This document shows, piece after piece, positions 12,563-24,115 of a stretch of 64,000 nucleotides of DNA. Position numbers and translations under genes: made by a program. Every line of letters begins with the position of its first letter. Position 1 is the first letter of the stretch. The notes beneath the pieces are model-generated. The model made no database searches. It was given only the letters and a program-made list of their open reading frames with translations, and was not told the origin of the DNA. Source of the stretch: Isoetes taiwanensis (lineage: Eukaryota > Streptophyta > Lycopodiopsida > Isoetales > Isoetaceae); assembly GCA_021234155.1 (NCBI GenBank), contig JAJEKV010000108.1, forward strand, positions 1,580,366 through 1,644,365, written 5' to 3'.

Positions 12563-15500
12563 GAGCGGGAGGAAGGTTGAATGTGAGCGCGGAGGAGAGT
12601 TCAAAATTATTTGCCCATTAATGATTCATTCCAAGAATAATAATTTAAGGGGGAGGGATTTTACATTTTGAATTTGTAAATGTAAAATACGGGCACTACC
12701 CTTTCATGCTTCTACCCTGACATCTTAAACTCCATGGCTGGACTTTATTTTCCTTATAGAGACTTGGGAACCATGCTCGTTCGACTGCCAGGATATTAGT
12801 AGTATCCCCATGCTAAAAGACCAAAACAAAATATAAACAAATGTAGATGGCAACATGAAACATTGCATACCTTGAATACTGTTGCCTGGATGTCCTTAAT
12901 GCAAAGGGTATTAGTGTTGCGGTCACCCATAGGCCCAAATAATTGTGCTTTGAAAACAGGGGATCTAGCAGCTAAAATAAGCTTATGAGCTTCGAATCCC
13001 TCTCCATCTACTTCAAATCTGATTCATGTATCTTCTGCGCTCTCAAGAAGGGCACCAATGTCTTTTTCTAATTTTGGTTCTAGTGTTGGAATAGAATAGA
13101 CCTTTGAACCTTGTGTCTAAGCTTGGACCAATCGCAAGGCTATCATTCTTAAGGATTCTTAAGGACCATTTTATAGGGTGTACAACTTAACAGTTCCAAC
13201 AGAATTTCATTGAATGATAAACAATATGCATCGTTAAGAGGCAACATCTCAAAGTTCAGCTGTATGGGCTTTGAGTCTAGAGGACAACTCCCTTGCAGGA
13301 ATTGTTAGAAAGCAATGAGTTCACCTGGAGAGAAGCTCAAGCTTTAACTAAAAGGGGGAAGAAAATATTTTGAGAATAAAAGCAAAAGTTAAGGGCAAGA
13401 AAGGGGAAGGAAATAAAATAACCTTGAAGACTGCTAGTAAAATGCTATGGCAAGATCTTGGAGGGATGTAACAAATTAGAGAAGACCTTGAGGTACTTCA
13501 AGCGAGCAACAGTAAATTTAGAGTTCAAAAGATAGCTTTGAGGGCTCCATTGAAGACGGCTACATTTTCAATAGTTGAAGTGCGATGACTATCAGAATAC
13601 GATAGTGTAGAACACAAAACTGCTTTTATCTGTAATGAGATGTGAAAGCTTGATTTCAGATGTGAGAATGTCTATAAGCAGGAAATTGCCTTATCAAAAA
13701 TATTTAAGAGCAAAATAGCATCTGATAGCATGATTGCGCTAATTTGCTCATGTACAACCTCACACTAATTAGATGAATTTTTGAAATTAGACGGCGTTGG
13801 AAAAGCAAGATACCTTAGGAGGATCATCAAAACTGGCTTTATAAAAAGAAGAGCTGGATGGTGATGTAGCATAGTCCCTGCTTACAGTAGGTGCCCTGCT
13901 TCAAGATGCAACCAGGAATGCGACTATTTGGAACTAATAATGAAAGAACTGGTTGGAGCCTTTGCATCATAACCTTAGCCATCGCCGCGTCTCCAAATCG
14001 ATTCAAAGGTGTTCTGGATCGGGAGGAAGCAACGTCTGAAGGTAAAATCTGGACCATCAAACTCACAGGTAATCTAGGCCGTTAGATTTAGGGCGGACAC
14101 AATCTAAAACATTATAATATATTCCTTTTATTAACATATGCATGAAGCCCTTCGCATGAAGCCCCTCCAAAATTGGGAACAAAGTAAGTAGAGTCATTTC
14201 TAGGTTGTTGGGGCAACTTTTTTTTTTCTTATTGATTTATATGTCTATCAGTCTTTTAAGGATAAGAAATTACATACATATTCTACATTTTTGATTGGTT
14301 CTTGCAATCCAAAAACATAACCCTAACCCTATTATTTCGGGAACTCTCTAACACAGCGGTGGAGCAGCGGCCGGATGCTATGGCATCTTCGAAAATACCA
14401 TTTCTAATGCCAGATGCGTTTGCCACACCTTGCGTTTGCCACACCTTTTGAATGCATGCAGGCTGCTCTTTGGTCGCAGGTGCGATATGCATCTGCTCTT
14501 TTATCTTATCTTATCTTTTATGTTTTTTGTTATTCTGTCGAGTTTGCTTAATTGTGGCATATTATATCTTGTAGTTCTGGCGAGTTTATTGGCAGTCTAT
14601 AGATCTATTATATCAGTATTCGTACAATATGTTGCATTTTTTTTCTTATTAATGGTCTTTCTTCTTAGCCAGCTGGCTTGTCTCAGCGAGAACGACAAAG
14701 ATGGTCTTGCTTTGAGTTTTCCTTCTTGCATGCGATTTTTTTCTAACTTCTATTAATCCTTTTTCTTGAAACTTTATGTGGTACTGCAGCCTTTTTCCAT
14801 GGCAGATGCCAAAAAATGAAGCTTGGCTATCTTACAAATACTTTAGCAATTTTAGAATGCGATTTATTTCTGCAGAAATCTATATCGTGGCATTATTTCA
14901 TGCATGACATGCTCAAGCTTGAAACAAGCAGATAACGATGTGTCACAACTGCTAGCTGATCTTTGCAATCTTTTGCTTTGAAAGCCCAAAGACAATCAAG
15001 ATAAAGCACATTGTCTGAGGCATCTCTACCAGGTAACCCCAAGCTGCAACGTTTCTTACAATGTAGTTTGTTTCGTTACTTATTTACTTTGAGCTCCTGG
15101 TTTGTTGCATGATTACATGGCAATTTTATTACTTATTTGTTTCTATCTATTTTGCAGAATGTTAAGGATCAAATTTCGTTCTCAAACGGAGATAGCAATT
15201 GTCGCCTTCTTATTTGGATTTATTCTTCATCTTCTAACTTGTATTCTCCTAACCGCTCTTTTCCATGGTTATTTAAATCTTCATCAAGGGTCAAGGGTTA
15301 GTGCATAGGATGACTTCTTACATATCACATTAGGTAACTTCTTTTCCTTTCCATTTTGAAACTACCAATATGTATGCTTCTTTCTTACAGGAACCTCTTT
15401 CCTTTCCATTTTGAAAGTGCAGTAGGTATGCTGCTTTCTTAAGACACTTTGGCGTCCGAATTGTTCCATTTGACTGTGTTTGATCTAATCATTGCAGAAT

Positions 15501-15824
15501 ACATGGTAAATTGTGGGTTCAAATCCCATATGGTCATATTTCAATTGCAAGTTGCTAAAATGTATCAGTGTTAAAATGTATCCGTTGAACTATTTGGTAT
15601 TATGCAAAAGCAATTCATATCAGCAAATTTAAATCGACTACATTTACCATATTATGGTGCTACAATAATTAATTGCTATCAATTATAGTAAAACTCATCA
15701 TTTTCTCAGTCATCACTATACATATAAGGGAGAGATAAATGTGATCAAATATCATCCCACTAAACTTGATATATTAAGCATTATGACATATTATATATTT
15801 TAAGTTGTTAATATGGGCACATGA
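12563..15824. other. No recognisable gene
   Basis: Low-GC intergenic DNA. The frame at 14430-14756 is hydrophobic with an F/L-rich composition typical of AT-rich noncoding translation. A second hydrophobic frame at 15102-15308 is similar. I see no motif, tRNA or element boundary that I can support. Confidence 0.45.
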
Positions 15825-16010
15825 CGTTTTCCTTCGTTTCAACGAATAGAAGGAAAACGAGGTTCTAGAAATACGGAGGTTGTTAGCAGTTAGCAGTTAG
15901 TTAGTTCTTTCCTTCTTTTCCCTATTTATGTGCTTTCGTCCATTTCTCTCTCATCGGCTCTCTTGGTGCATCTCTTTTCCTCTTCTTCCCTTCTCCCTCA
16001 CGGTTTGCGT
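15825..16010 (+). repeat. Dispersed direct repeat, copy 1, starting with an 11-bp-arm hairpin
   Basis: This segment recurs at 19637-19820. It begins with CGTTTTCCTTC (15825-15835) and its exact inverse GAAGGAAAACG (15849-15859) around a 13-base loop. A shared stretch including TTAGTTAGTTCTTTCCTTC, CCCTATTTATGTGCTTTC and GGTGCATCTCTTTTCCTCTT follows. The pyrimidine-rich tail after a CTATTTAT box looks like a promoter/5' leader carried by a mobile sequence, which is inference. Confidence 0.75.
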
Positions 16011-16854
16011 CGTCTCTCTCCTCCTTGCTAAGCGTCAAAGTCCCGTGCTTTCTTTTGGTGCTTTGGCGGCCGCCCATTTCCATATCTGGATAGGGATGTC
16101 CTACATTTTAGGATTTTCGGCTATTGTTTGTGCCTTGCTGATTTCGATTGCCGCATTTTGTTCCCCGCTCGGGGTTGATAATGTTTCGCCGTGGATCTTA
16201 ATCGGTTGTTGATGTTTTCCTTTGCTCCGAAAAGCGTCATGGAACCATTTCTTATTTGCCGGCATCGACTCTGTTGGAGTTCTCGGCTTTTGCTTTAGCT
16301 TAGTTCTTTGGGTCTTCCCGTGGCCCGAAGTTTCTTGTCTAACGGGCGGGGGTTTTACTTAATCCGTATTTTGCTTTAACATCATTACGGGGAGTTCTAG
16401 CTGTTGATTTGGCGGGGGGTTTTGTTCGAAGTTCCCGGTGGAACTTCTTGTCTGGCAGGATTTCCCGGCTTTTTAGAAGCGAATCAGTGGGTTTACTTAA
16501 GCGGTGGCCGGATGCTTGTGATTGTGAATGCCGGCGGATGCTTGATGCGCGGTAGTTCCTCAATGCATTCTAATGGAGTTGTCGTGCGAGAATGGGCTTT
16601 GCTTTGGAGTTATGAAAATGGGATACCTTCGATACCTTGACATCAAGAGAAACCCGGTTACGCAAGCCACGATAGGCGGGGAGCATCTTGATTCTGGCCG
16701 GGCTAATTTGGTAGCATTTGTGTCCCCTCCCCAAAGATTTTCTGCAACATTTCTACTTGATCCTTTTCCTCGTAGCTTAAAGGGGAAGAGACTTTGGTGC
16801 TATTCGGATAAGAGATCTTACCGTCTTTGCTTCAAGTATGAAAATTATGTTTAG
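15928..16854 (+). other. Unidentified frames downstream of the repeat
   Basis: Frames 15928-16212 (94 residues, hydrophobic, possibly membrane-spanning), 16404-16640 and 16573-16854 lie in a locally GC-richer stretch. They follow the CT-rich leader of the dispersed repeat. The last frame reads as plausible soluble protein (NPVTQATIGGEHLDSGRANL). I do not recognise it, and no splice structure could be established. It may be an exon of a captured gene or chance. Confidence 0.25.
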
Positions 16855-17366
16855 AGTTCTTTGTCATGGCTTGTCTTTTCATGCTTATGCCGTGAAGTAT
16901 TTCTTTTGTTATCTCTGGCCGTTGTCTTGTACAGTAGCTTCTAAAGATCTTTAGTTATTTGTGATCACTTAATTGCATTCATCAAAACTCCTCCCGGATG
17001 TAGTAAGTTTCCTTCCTCTAGTTCTTTAAAAGTCACATTGCTTCATATTTGCAGATTATTCTGCATTTTTGGCCAACTTAATTCGATTTGGTTCTTGAGG
17101 AACAAAGGAACAAGTGCACGAATCGTCTCATCGGCATTTGCCTTGGCATTTTATGTTTTGGTTGAAGTGATGGATTTTAGAACCACGACATGAACAAGGT
17201 AAGCATTTTTGAGATTTAGTAGCTTTCTTCTACGTTGGAGTTGTTTCCATATTTTGGGAAGTTTATTTGATGCTATATTACTCAAAGTGATTGTAAGCTC
17301 TCTTGTTTTGTCACAATTATAATATTATGGTGAGCTTGAGTAATGTATTAGTGGCATGCCTACAGG
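16855..17366. other. No recognisable gene
   Basis: AT-rich spacer. A partial match to the following tandem unit (GGCATTTGCCTTGGCATTTTATG) occurs near 17133-17155. Confidence 0.5.
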
Positions 17367-17815
17367 TGGTCTTATTAGCATTTGCCTTTGCATGGTTATC
17401 TTGTTTTAGTTGAGGAAGTAATATCCTTTCATTATATGATTTGTAATGAACAGTGATTAACTCTTCTTCATTTGTGGAGTTTTAAACTTGGTCTTGGTTT
17501 GCATTAGTAAAGAAGGGAAGGATCGTTGGATCAAAACTGGTTGAGTTGTTGAAGAGGCTGCTCCTTTTCACTAGTGACATGTTAATGGCTTGGTTGCTAT
17601 GGTCTTATAGGCATTTGCCTTTGCATTATTATATTCCCTTGGTTGAGGAAATAATTTCCTTTTCTGAATGAACTTGAATGAAGATTGGTTGGCTTTTCCT
17701 TTTTCTTTTGTGGAGTTTATAACTTGATCTTGGTTTGCATTAGTGGAGAAAGCGGAATGATAGTTGGGATCAAACTGGTTGAGTTGTTGAAGAGGTTGCT
17801 CCTTGTCATTTTCAC
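17367..17815. repeat. Imperfect tandem duplication, about 220-230 bp unit
   Basis: The two units (about 17367-17575 and 17600-17815) share GCATTTGCCTTTGCAT, TTGAGGAA-TAAT-TCCTTT, TTGTGGAGTTT, CTTGGTTTGCATTAGT and GGTTGAGTTGTTGAAGAGG in the same order. Divergence is moderate, so the duplication is not recent. Confidence 0.8.
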
Positions 17816-17964
17816 TACACATTTGTTTTCTAACCATGGCATCTTAGGCGAATGAAGTAGCACTATTTTCGTGGCACTTTGAAGAGCCCTTAGGCTATGC
17901 CATTAAGTAGCTTCAGTCGATTCCCTACCTAGTAATTGCATGGGCAACACCAGTGACATCTATC

Positions 17965-18450
17965 AGAGCTCACCTCTCTACTTTGGTTGTATTCAACTTC
18001 GCATTAGTATCAACTCTACACTCGGGATTCTGAGAATTGAACAGAATTGATTGCTTATCGATTGTTGAATCTACATGCCCTTGGATTTGTGATACTCTGT
18101 TTGTCAAAGTGACTTATTTGCCTTAAAATTTCAATATAATTCTAGTTTAAATTTTTCCTTTTATGTTCTTGTAAATATGTAAATTATAGCGGTTTATATG
18201 CCTTCTATAACATTTTCCAATTTTCTTATGTTTCCTTTTCTCTAGTTTCCTTCAATTTTGTAGTCTAGCAGCTGTTAAAACTTCAGAACTTCAGAGCTCA
18301 GCCTCACTAGTTTGGTTATCTTCAACTTCACATTTGGGACCGTGATACTCTGCCGTATGATGCTAGCCGTTTTTATCTATAACATTTTCCATTTCTCTTA
18401 TGTTTCCAATTCTCTACCTTAGTTGATTTCTGTAGTCTAGCAACTGCTAA
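17965..18450. repeat. Imperfect tandem duplication, about 300 bp unit
   Basis: Both halves contain CAGAGCTCA-CCTC, TTTGGTT-T-TTCAACTTC, GATACTCTG, TATAACATTTTCCA, TTATGTTTCC and GTAGTCTAGCA-CTG-TAAAACTT in order. The second half is shortened by internal deletion. No coding signal. Confidence 0.7.
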
Positions 18451-18742
18451 AACTTTGCAAGATAATATTTCCTAGGTATGTTAAAAGATTCAATGAACCC
18501 TAGCGATTTTTTTTTTGCCTTCATATGTTAACTAAGCATGAACGGGCATTTAAATCAATGCTAGTGAACTAATGGGTTGTGGCCATTATTTTGCAAGTGC
18601 TTTTATGGACCGTTATAATTTTATAATGGGTTTATCTTATAACGGGTTTACTGTTGGTAGTATAATGTTCATAGAGTTCTCTTGGCATTCTCTGTTTGCT
18701 TCTTTAAATCAGAGACATTTAAAACACAATAACCTTCTTAGT

Positions 18743-18765
18743 TGAAGAAGAAGAAGAAGAAGAGA
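18743..18765. repeat. (GAA)n microsatellite
   Basis: Seven GAA units in a row, visible directly. Confidence 0.9.
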
Positions 18766-19596
18766 TTTTAACGTCACGCCACAAGGCAGCGTCCTATCGG
18801 ACATGTGACACTTTACAACACACCCAGATGGGTCCTGCCCCCACCACTTTACATTGCTGAAGAGCAGAGCTTCAAAACCGCTTGAATGCTTAGATTTTCT
18901 CTTACACCATACATAGACCTTTTCTGGTTTACTTTTTGCTTTACATAGACCTCTTTATATATAAACCTTCATTGACCTTTATGTGTGGCTTCTAAGACTG
19001 GCCGTAATATGATCGTATTTGTCAGGATCTTTGAGTGCTAAGCATTTTTTGGTATTATTCTTTGTTAACATGTACTCGATGTAGCAGTTGTGGTGTTTCC
19101 CTCGGTTTTTGTACTATGGAAGTATTGTACCATTGTAGTATTGTTAGTATCAATTGAGAAAAACTCCTGGAGTATTGGTTCTACTAATGGCATGTCTAGT
19201 TGCTACAACGTTAAAGATAAAGGTGCACATTATTGGGAATGTGTTGTGAATCATGAGATGGAAGGTGCTAAGGCTCTTGGTCTTACTATATTATTATGCT
19301 TTGGTGGCATTTTTAACTTCTCCTTTGCGCATGCACTTTGTAATGGTTAGGTGAGCAACTTTTAGCAAAGTCTGCGCTATCATATGGATTTGGATGCCCT
19401 TTCTTTTAACGCTGCTTTTTCCTTTTCCCATGGTTGGTGCACTATAGAAGTTGTTTCAGATCTGGAATGTGGATAGTATGTGATCTTACAGCAGGATGTT
19501 CTGTCACTCAGCTGCTAGGCTTCTTACATTTTATGTGTGCAACCACTGTCTCTTTGCCCTGTTCAATGGATTTTATATTTACGCCTCTTCTTCAAA
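18766..19596. other. No recognisable gene
   Basis: Contains hydrophobic frames at 19090-19350 and 19434-19661 without recognisable motifs. A GC-richer patch at about 18775-18850 resembles a repeat edge, but no partner was found. Confidence 0.4.
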
Positions 19597-19636
19597 CATT
19601 CTTGTCCATGTCCACCGTAGTATTTCTAAGAAATGG

Positions 19637-19820
19637 CGTTTTCCTTCGTTTCAGCGAATAGAAGGAAAAACGAGGTTCTAGAAATCCTGAGGTCTGATAG
19701 CGATTAGCGTTAGTTAGTTCTTTCCTTCTTTTCCCTATTTATGTGCTTTCTCGTCTCCGTTCTCTCTCATCATCTCTCTTGGTGCATCTCTTTTCCTCTT
19801 CTTCCTTCTCCCTACGGTTT
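19637..19820 (+). repeat. Dispersed direct repeat, copy 2
   Basis: Copy of 15825-16010 about 3.8 kb downstream in the same orientation. The hairpin at its start has one extra A in the second arm. The CT-rich tail is collinear with several small indels. Confidence 0.75.
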
Positions 19821-19869
19821 GGCCCACCCCCCCACCCTTCCCCTAAATGTATAACTTGTTGATAACTAA

Positions 19870-20003
19870 CACTGGGTTGAAGGCCTAGTGCCTGGTGGAG
19901 GCCGAGTGCCTGGTTTGAGGCTGAGTGCCTAGTTGGGGCCTTTGTGCCTGGTTGAGGCCGGTGTGCCTAGTGGAAGGCTTGGTGCCTAGTTGGAAGCCTT
20001 GGT
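19870..20003. repeat. Minisatellite, unit near GAGGCCGAGTGCCTGGTT
   Basis: Seven degenerate units of about 19 bp, each with a G-TGCCT(G/A)GT core. A short frame runs through it (19925-20143), but the composition argues against a real protein. Confidence 0.75.
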
Positions 20004-20704
20004 GGCCTTTGGTTTGTCTTTTTTGTGTATGCGGGGGTTTAGCGTGGCGGTTTGGAGGAGGGCTTTGGATTCGAACACAAGATGAAGATCAATGGAGAAG
20101 ACAATTCAAACATGTTTCGTCTTTGGCAATTTCTTTGCTGTAATGTATTTTCACCCAATAAGGCTAGTCAGCATGAGGGTACAAGATCTATTATGTTTTT
20201 GGACCTAGCATCGGTTAGTGATCCCATTATTGTCAGGGTTTTTCCTCGAAAACCCGAAAGGGCGAGGTTTTTTAATCCCGGCCATAATGGTTTCACTAGC
20301 TTGCTATCTGTAATGTACTTGTTTTGGTTATCAACGAGATGCCCATGAGCGACAAGCATTCTTGTCCATGTCTACCGTAGTATTTCTAAGAATTAAAATT
20401 ACCATGTCTACACGCCAAGAAAGATAAATATAATCGAAGATCATTCCACTAAACTTGCATTAACTATTAGTACACATCATATACTTTAAGCTGTTATAAA
20501 GACCAGCTACAACTATCATATTTTGCTACCATGCCAAAAAATAACGCTCATTTATCACGTCATGGAACCGTATTGATAAACCTTATTGTATAACTAGATA
20601 TGGTTTGTAAACTTTTTGGCCCACAAATGCGTATTGATTTTATGTTTTGGTTTTTACTAATAAATCAATACAAAGAAGCCATACTGATTCAATTTTGGGG
20701 GCCT

Positions 20705-21003
20705 TGTGAAGGAAACCCCATAGATTTTGACCAGGCACTGTAGCCTTGCGCGAGATCGGGTACCGAAGACTAGGGAAGACCTCGAGCTCACGCCGGCTAC
20801 CCTTCCAGCACCTTGTCAGAGAAATTGCCCAAGAATTTAAGACCGACATGAGGTTCCAAGCTTTTGCTCTACTTGCTCTACAGGAGGCTACTGAAGCCTA
20901 TATTATAGAAATTTTTAGTGATGCGAACTTGTGTGCTATCCACGCGAAGCGAGTGACCATAATGCCTAAGGACCTCACCGGTGGCCTTGAAGAATCCGGC
21001 TGA
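20705..21003 (+). pseudogene. Histone H3 pseudogene (globular domain only)
   Basis: One frame reads PGTVALREI...[21 protein letters not shown], then [23 protein letters not shown] and [14 protein letters not shown]. This is the histone-fold region of H3 from about residue 42 to 124 of a normal 135-residue protein. The Arg before PGT is a stop codon (about 20732) and a frameshift precedes it, where a GG-VK-TP remnant of the tail junction is visible. The modifiable N-terminal tail is absent. The C-terminus is replaced by TGGLEESG. CenH3 was considered, but the loop and helix sequences are canonical-type. A decayed retrocopy or gene fragment is likely. Confidence 0.8.
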
Positions 21004-21671
21004 CTTCCACACTTGCCGAAGATTTTTCACTTTTTCATTGATATTGTATAAACTTTATGTGACATATCTATGTAAACACTCTTTCTTGGAAATTATGGAG
21101 TCAGACTGTGTATTTTAATGACTTTTCTGAATATATAAATGTAAGTTATTAAATAAATACATTTTTTTATTGTTACCTCGAAAAACGTGTCCAAAAGGGT
21201 ATAAAGTCACTTTTTGAACATTAGGGTTTCATTTCTCTCTTTTCCTTCAGCGCCTTCTTCCTCCTCCCTTGTTCCTTGTTCTTTGTTCAAGATGGACCGC
21301 CCTACTCTCCAACAATGGTACCTGGACGGTGAGCACTGGGACCCTGCGGTTCCCTTTGACGTCCTGCACCCCTATCTGCTCCAGCAAGTGGATCTTATCC
21401 ACAATATGCAGGCACATCCTGACTACGCTCGTTTCCTTCAGTTCTTCTTCGAAGAGATCGTGCCTGAGTGTGTGTTCAACGAGGCAGACTCCTAGCTGTA
21501 CCTCAACTCCAACACCTTGATAGCGATGTTGGGAGATGATGAACATGCACGTAATGTTCTTAAGGGCATCAGGAGAAGAGGGATAGATCTCCCTATTGTC
21601 ACCATAGACCGCCAGCTTTGTTTTGAAGCCCGTTTTGCATTGGCTATAGTGATGGACCAATATATAGAAGA

Positions 21672-21699
21672 CTAGTAATGGTGCCCAGCGTTGCTGGGC
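21672..21699 (-). other. Helitron 3' terminus: CTAG and 7-bp-stem hairpin
   Basis: CTAG is at 21672-21675. The hairpin is GCCCAGC (21683-21689), loop GTT, GCTGGGC (21693-21699). This is the termination signal of H1 read on the minus strand. Confidence 0.9.
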
Positions 21700-21704
21700 A
21701 TAAG

Positions 21705-21790
21705 TTGGAAGCCTATAAATATTTTGGCCGCAATGGCTTTCTAAAGGTTGGAAGCCTGTAAATGTTTTGGCCACAATGACTTTCTAAAGG
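21705..21790. repeat. 43-bp tandem duplication in the H1 subterminal region
   Basis: Two copies (21705-21747 and 21748-21790) of TTGGAAGCCT-TAAAT-TTTTGGCC-CAATG-CTTTCTAAAGG with a few differences. They lie immediately inside the Helitron 3' hairpin. Confidence 0.9.
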
Positions 21791-22543
21791 TTTAACAACG
21801 CTAAAAAGGGACGATAGCTCCCTCTGGTGTTGATTAGGGCGGGAACACAAAATCGAAATGTCATTCAATACAAAATACTTTTGTAAATGTCAACTGAACT
21901 GAATTAATTGGTTTGTGACTTGCCTGTGTGTTGTATGCAAGAAGCAAAATTCCAAAACCAAATAGCATTCAATACAAAATACCATTGTAAAGTGAATAAT
22001 AGGCGGTGTGTATGGATGTGTACGCAATAAGTGTTGAAAAGGGTATTGGGCCCAATGAGGAAAGCATGCAAGAAAATACCACAACCACAAACCTTCAAAG
22101 GCTTTGTTGAGGCTATTGGGCGTAAGTTGAAAATATGTAAGTTGTGTTGGCCTAGCATGTAAGACAGAACTTGCATAAGCGATCCACATAGAACTTGGGG
22201 AATGCAAGAATAATAGGATGTCATTGTCATATAGTTAGCAAAGGAAATCTTAGCTACTTAAGATGCAAATGCTGAACATAGTATTGCACATGTGCTTTGA
22301 TATTATATATGAGAAACCATCTATCTCTTAAGGGGAGGATCTCCTTGTGTCATGGGTTTCATGTCGAGATGATTTGCTCTAAATGAGCATTATGAGTGAG
22401 CATTATGTAGAGATGACCTGCATCAATTTCTATGGAACATAGATCAGATACAATATAACTGAAATCTACATTGAGAAAACATGTGAAAATTGATAATGAA
22501 GTCTTTGATAGATTACATTGTGATGCTTCGGCTACCTTTCTTA

Positions 22544-22657
22544 GAGATGCATAATGATAAAGGCATTGATTAACTTAAAATGTAATTTCTTGAGTGTAGT
22601 GAGATGCATAATGATATAAGCATTGATTTAACTTAAAATATAATTTTTTGAATGTAG
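22544..22657. repeat. 57-bp tandem duplication inside H1
   Basis: GAGATGCATAATGATA recurs at 22544 and 22601, each followed by AGCATTGATT-AACTTAAAAT-TAATTT-TTGA-TGTAG variants. Confidence 0.85.
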
Positions 22658-23799
22658 CAAATTTATTGGGAACGTTTTGGTGATTGCACAATCAAAATCA
22701 AGTGTTACATATGGTTGGTGTAAAACCATGTACACATGATCCAACCAATTTGGATTTTGCCATTTACCTGCGTGTAAGATTAAGTTGTTTAGGAAAGCCT
22801 CTTGTAAACACTATATTCAATCATTTCCTCGTACATTGATAATCGTTGCTATGTCAATTAACTTTGAGGTGCAAGCTCTCTTTAAGAAGAGCTATATACT
22901 TGTCAACTGTCTGCTTATTCTGCAGCTTCTTTCTAAAAACATATATTCTCATGATCTCACTTGTAAAAGCACTATGATATGCATCTATATTTAAATTGGA
23001 ATATGTGAATATCAAACACAGTTATAACAGTTGTGCATATTAAGCACATATATAATGGTAGTTATCCTCAAATCGTCTTTCCATCCATGTATGTGCATTA
23101 TGCATTCTAGCAATATAGCAAGCCCAGCTACTCAAATGTCTTCTTAATAAAGATCCCATTGTGACTTGGTCCTCCAATTTAACACCAAAGTTCCTTGAAC
23201 AATATGTCCAAGTAAGTATGATCTACAACTGGTTTACCAAAAGTACAAAGAGGAAGTATGATGGGTTTCTATATAAACTCCTGCTTTGAGATTTGCAGTG
23301 CTTTAATATGGTGAAGAACATGGTAAGAAAGCAAGCTTAATAGCATATCATCCTATGCAACAATAAGTAGATGAAAAAAGTGGATACATGGCTTCAAAAA
23401 TGAAGTTTTGCGCTGATGGCACTGCTGGTTTATACCGTAAGTTCAACATATCTTGTCTTGGAATTATTGTTCACCATGGGGTGTACTTTAGAATGTATGA
23501 CTTCTTTGAAGCTGTGGTGCTTGTGGCCGTGCATGATTAGCTTTTTAAAGAAAATGCCAAACGCAAATGAACGAAGACCTTGCAAATGCAAAGCAAAGAA
23601 AAAAAAAAAAAAAAAATACTGCAGAAGCATAAAGCAATGCATCCATAGAGATAGATGCTCCCATATTCTGGCTATCAGGTATTTTGTAGCATCATATAAA
23701 CGTCAAATCCAAATCTTTTACAGTAGATATTCTATTCTCACCTAGATACATTTATGCAAACCAGCAAATGCCTCGTGTTTACCTCTCAATACTCCATGC

Positions 23800-24115
23800 T
23801 GGAAGCTGATATCAGAAATGACGTCCTCATAGCCAGTATTTCCCTTTCCTTTGGACCATCTACAAAGGTCAGAATGTGAGTCCATGAGAATAATCGAAAA
23901 TGCAAGCTATGAGGTCTACAGGCAATGCTTTGTCTTTAACGGAAATTGATTAAACCCAAGTAGGAGGCAATAATATAGAAAGAAAAAGTCTAAACATTTA
24001 CCTGATGCATGTGGGATGATTCAAAAGCAAAGCCTAAAGCTCCAACAAAAAAATTTCTGTTAAATTGCGCTTGTTCTTTTGCAAGGTGAGTTGCTTGCAA
24101 AGCCATCCTCTGGCA
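23800..24115 (-). pseudogene. Exon-like fragments of an unidentified gene captured by H1
   Basis: On the minus strand an open stretch MALQATHLAKEQAQFNRNFF...FESSHMHQ (about 24105 to 24003) ends at a GTAAAT donor-like site. A second exon-like block (about 23866 to 23790) follows an AG acceptor (TTTGTAG), reads WSKGKGNTGYEDVISDISFQ, and is followed by GTAAAC. Donor and acceptor flanks suggest capture at the DNA level with introns, as Helitrons do. I do not recognise the donor gene, and the exon assignment is tentative. Confidence 0.35.

Larger units (their letters stand above)
19597..20392. repeat. Insertion flanked by 36-bp direct repeats
   Basis: CATTCTTGTCCATGTC-ACCGTAGTATTTCTAAGAA occurs at 19597-19632 and again at 20357-20392 with one difference. 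The 724 bp between them begin with the dispersed repeat copy 2 (hairpin arms 19637-19647 and 19661-19672). They also contain a minisatellite. The flanking copies are too long for an ordinary target-site duplication; segmental duplication or recombination is an alternative. Confidence 0.6.

Noticed and set aside
14090-14125. AACATTATAATATATTCC resembling a reversed Helitron 5' end
   Set aside because: No GA before a T at the expected place and no matching hairpin/CTAG end found nearby.
14319-14330. AACCCTAACCCT, telomere-like
   Set aside because: Only two plant-type heptamer units; too short to be an interstitial telomere.
17950-17970. ATCTATCAGAGCTC resembling a Met-tRNA primer site
   Set aside because: No LTR end directly upstream and no gag downstream; chance match inside a tandem duplication.
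21247-21774. 175-codon minus-strand frame
   Set aside because: It is antisense to the plus ORF starting 21291 and crosses the Helitron boundary, so it cannot predate the insertion.
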